A program made the position numbers and the translations under genes. DNA of 33,954 nt, taken from contig LSIB01000194.1 of assembly GCA_001556025.1 (NCBI GenBank), positions 1 through 33,954 on the forward strand. Reading direction: 5' to 3'. The notes beneath the pieces are model-generated. The model saw only the letters and a program-made list of their open reading frames with translations, did not search any database and was not told the origin of the DNA. This stretch comes from Rhizobiales bacterium CCH3-A5 (lineage in GTDB: Bacteria; Pseudomonadota; Alphaproteobacteria; Rhizobiales; Beijerinckiaceae). Shown in pieces: positions 32,238 to 33,954 of this stretch (its first letter is position 1; each line of letters opens with the position of its first letter).

Positions 32238-32273
32238 ATGGTGCGGTGCAGCGAAGGCGAACTGATGACCCAA
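32238..32273 (+). repeat. Right 36-bp inverted repeat of the island
   Basis: ATGGTGCGGTGCAGCGAAGG starts the repeat, which ends GAACTGATGACCCAA. It matches the complement of 16878-16913 at 34 of 36 positions; the mismatches are single bases at about two-thirds and near the outer end. The match stops sharply on both sides. Confidence 0.8.
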
Positions 32274-32429
32274 GGCGGGCATCCGGTGAGCAGAAGCAGC
32301 GCCGGAAAGCAGACTTCTGATCAGACCTTCATCACTGTGCTGCAGCCAATCCCGGTTGCGGCGTAACCAAGCGGCGAAACCATCTATCGGCGATCTGGAA
32401 TCTGTTCAAACAAACAGAGCCACTGCTCA

Positions 32430-33860
32430 TCAGCCCGTACGCTTCATAACCTCAACGATGCGCGTAATTCCTTCGTCCGCCTCTCGGGTTCGCTCGGCAA
32501 CTTCGTTCATGCTCTCGGTAATTGTCCCGACGCTATTGGCTGCTTCTGTCATATTCATCGCCATGTCGGATATCACGGCAGACTGCTCCTCGACAGCGGT
32601 GGAAATGACGGCGAAGATCCCATTGACATTATCAATGGTTTCGGTGATCGCCTCCATGGAGTCGCGGGCCTGGCCGCTCGATCCTTCAACAGCCTGAACA
32701 AGTGAACTGATTGCCTCCGTAGCCTTGGCTGTCTGGGCGGCAAGGTTCTTGACCTCACCAGCGACGACTGCAAATCCACGCCCGGCCTCTCCCGCACGAG
32801 CGGCCTCAATCGTTGCGTTAAGCGCTAGCAGGTTAGTTTGGTTGGCGATGGTCGAAATAATTTCTACAGCGGCGCTAATCTTCTTGGCATCATCGACCAG
32901 ACTGGAAACGGTCTTTCTGACCTGCTGCGCTTGATGGACAGCTTCATTGGAAACCTGAAGCGCTTTTGACACCTGACTGTTGATCTCACCCGCCGAAGCG
33001 GAAAGCTGCGATGAGCCTACTGCAACGACATTCACATTCGACGAAGCCTCGCTCGCGGCAGCGGCAGCACTCTTTGCCTGCTGGTTGGTGCGGGCAATGG
33101 CTGCGGCGATTTCCGGAACTCCATCCAGCACTTGTTTTTGGGCTTCCGCTTGGGCGATGCCGGTCGCTTTCATCGCCGTTATGTCCGTGGCAATCAGGAA
33201 TACTCCCGACATGTTGCCATCGGCATTGAAAAGCGGGTTGTATGAAGCCTGCATCCAGACTTCCTGACCAGCTTTATTCCTACGCTGAAACTCGGCAGTA
33301 TGTGACCTTCCTGACCGTAGCCTCTTCCAGAAAGTTGCATATTTGTCGCTAACTGCTTCGGCAGGATCAACAAAAATCCGATGATTCCGGCCTTTGATTT
33401 CGTCCATTGTGTACTTCATTAGGTTAAGGAAATTCGAGTTTCCCTCAAGAACATTTCCATCAAGATCAAATTCTGCGCAAGCCTGCGATCGGCCGATCGC
33501 TTCGAGTTTGCTTTCAGCGCGAGCGCGGTCGATGTATTGCGATGTTACATCGGTAGCGATCTTGATAACCTTGTAGAGCTTTCCCCCTTTGAGGATCGGA
33601 TGATATTCCCCGCGGATCCATACCTCGCGACCGCCTTTTGCAATTCGACGGCATTCGGCCGAAAAATACCGGCCTGATCTTAGCAAATTCCAAAATTCCT
33701 TATAGTCATTGCTGTTTGATTCGCGTTCTGTGACGAATATCGAATGTTTTTGACCCACCACTTCATTGGGCTTGTAGCCCATCATAGCGAGGAAATTCTT
33801 ATTAGCTGCAATAATTTTGCCTTGCGGATCAAACTCAATAATAGAGTTTGAGCGATCTAG
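32430..33860 (-). pseudogene. PAS-domain methyl-accepting chemotaxis protein, 5' end removed by an IS
   Basis: 476 residues of a soluble chemoreceptor. Two PAS/PAC units are present: from [20 protein letters not shown] (first residues left) through IATDVTSQY, and from [20 protein letters not shown] to [10 protein letters not shown]. The signalling domain has the highly conserved tip [40 protein letters not shown]. No membrane helix is seen, so it would be a cytoplasmic or redox/energy-sensing receptor that signals to CheA. The frame is open up to 33860, where the IS5-family element begins at a CTAG; the natural start and the first residues are lost. An inner start (33785) lies within the PAS fold. 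Confidence 0.88.
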
Positions 33861-33954
33861 GCTTCGTGGACAAAGGGTAGCCAGAGTTTGACTGCGGCAA
33901 TGGCGACGAATCCGAGGTAAGATTCCTTGCTCTTGTCGTAGCGTGTGGCGACGC
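33857..33954 (-). CDS. C-terminus of an IS5-family transposase (partial)
   Basis: The minus strand reads [20 protein letters not shown] followed by [12 protein letters not shown] and a stop. This is the usual end of IS5-family (IS427-like) transposases. The gene continues to the right of the window. Its stop TAG is part of the CTAG at 33857-33860, which also belongs to the interrupted chemoreceptor, so the stop codon comes from the target site. The element end starts GCTTCGTGGAC at 33861. Confidence 0.75.
   Translation of the reverse strand, partial: VATRYDKSKESYLGFVAIAAVKLWLPFVHEA

Larger units (their letters stand above)
16878..32273. mobile_element. Inverted-repeat-bounded GC-rich accessory island
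   Basis: The 15.4 kb between the two 36-bp repeats is GC-richer than the core and holds genes typical of alphaproteobacterial plasmids and integrative elements: ArdC, DUF1173, SNase-like exported proteins, VirB1-like transglycosylase, XRE regulators and a ParB/RepB-type protein. No transposase fits the repeats, and no relaxase, VirB4 or VirD4 is present. It could be a non-autonomous transposon, a remnant of a larger conjugative element, or a segment whose repeats are part of another structure. The repeats and the gene content are seen; the mobility is inferred. Confidence 0.55.
31802..32429. other. Gene-poor right end of the island with coding remnants
   Basis: 628 bases holding the terminator, two protein-like fragments on opposite strands and the right inverted repeat. 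On the minus strand, about 32060 to 31850 reads as GQLEPIRLDRRCAGLDFHEV, then LLNPDTTKLVPDAKLDAQLT and EREKARWKPKVKG, which looks like real protein but has no proper start and runs into the terminator. On the plus strand 32071-32181 reads as the end of another protein. The region looks rearranged. Confidence 0.45.

Noticed and set aside
16878..32273. Reading the 36-bp repeats as copies of a coding sequence
   Set aside because: The two mismatches change amino acids in every frame and flanking frames differ at once, so the repeat behaves as a DNA site.
1..33954. CRISPR array or tRNA/rRNA genes
   Set aside because: No regularly spaced repeats with unique spacers and no cloverleaf or rRNA sequence were seen on either strand.

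Overview
The window looks like a chromosomal stretch of an alphaproteobacterium, probably Hyphomicrobiales (Brucella/Ochrobactrum-like or a relative). This is an inference from protein style (BdhA-type 3-hydroxybutyrate dehydrogenase, large MscS channel, class III cyclase, PAS-type chemoreceptor) and not from a search. Two accessory blocks flank the ordinary chromosomal core.

Left accessory block (1-3.4 kb): tandem repeats that may be an insertion-sequence end, two toxin-antitoxin modules placed back to back (GNAT/DUF1778 on the minus strand, Phd/PIN on the plus strand), an unrecognised 215-aa protein, and a short catalytic-domain-only tyrosine recombinase with its own terminator.

Core (3.8-16.5 kb): MscS-type channel; a secreted SnoaL/NTF2-like protein with bdhA; a divergent LysR regulator; ndh (type II NADH dehydrogenase), a membrane protein and a secreted cupin, all on the minus strand; then a tightly coupled plus-strand operon of patatin-like lipase, membrane adenylate cyclase and metallo-beta-lactamase-fold hydrolase; then an MFS transporter.

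GC-rich island (about 16.9-32.3 kb): bounded by a 36-bp imperfect inverted repeat (34/36 identical) at 16878-16913 and 32238-32273. Cargo: two SNase-like exported proteins, ArdC antirestriction protein, a DUF1173 protein, a lipoprotein, an acyltransferase with a coupled small protein, several exported cysteine-containing proteins, a VirB1-like transglycosylase, two XRE regulators, a third XRE gene broken by a stop codon, and a large ParB/RepB-type protein. No island transposase, relaxase or VirB4/VirD4 is present, so it is a fragment, a non-autonomous element, or part of a larger ICE or plasmid. A palindromic promoter/operator motif (AGTTCACTATAATGACCGAT-like, TATAAT at its centre) occurs five times, only inside the island, near the starts of six of its genes; this suggests one regulator for the set. 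An IS5-type element with a passenger gene sits in the island, inserted exactly in a CTAG shared as stop codon by two convergent genes.

Right edge (32.4-33.95 kb): a chemoreceptor whose 5' end is cut off by a second IS5-family element, also at a CTAG; only the transposase C-terminus lies in the window.
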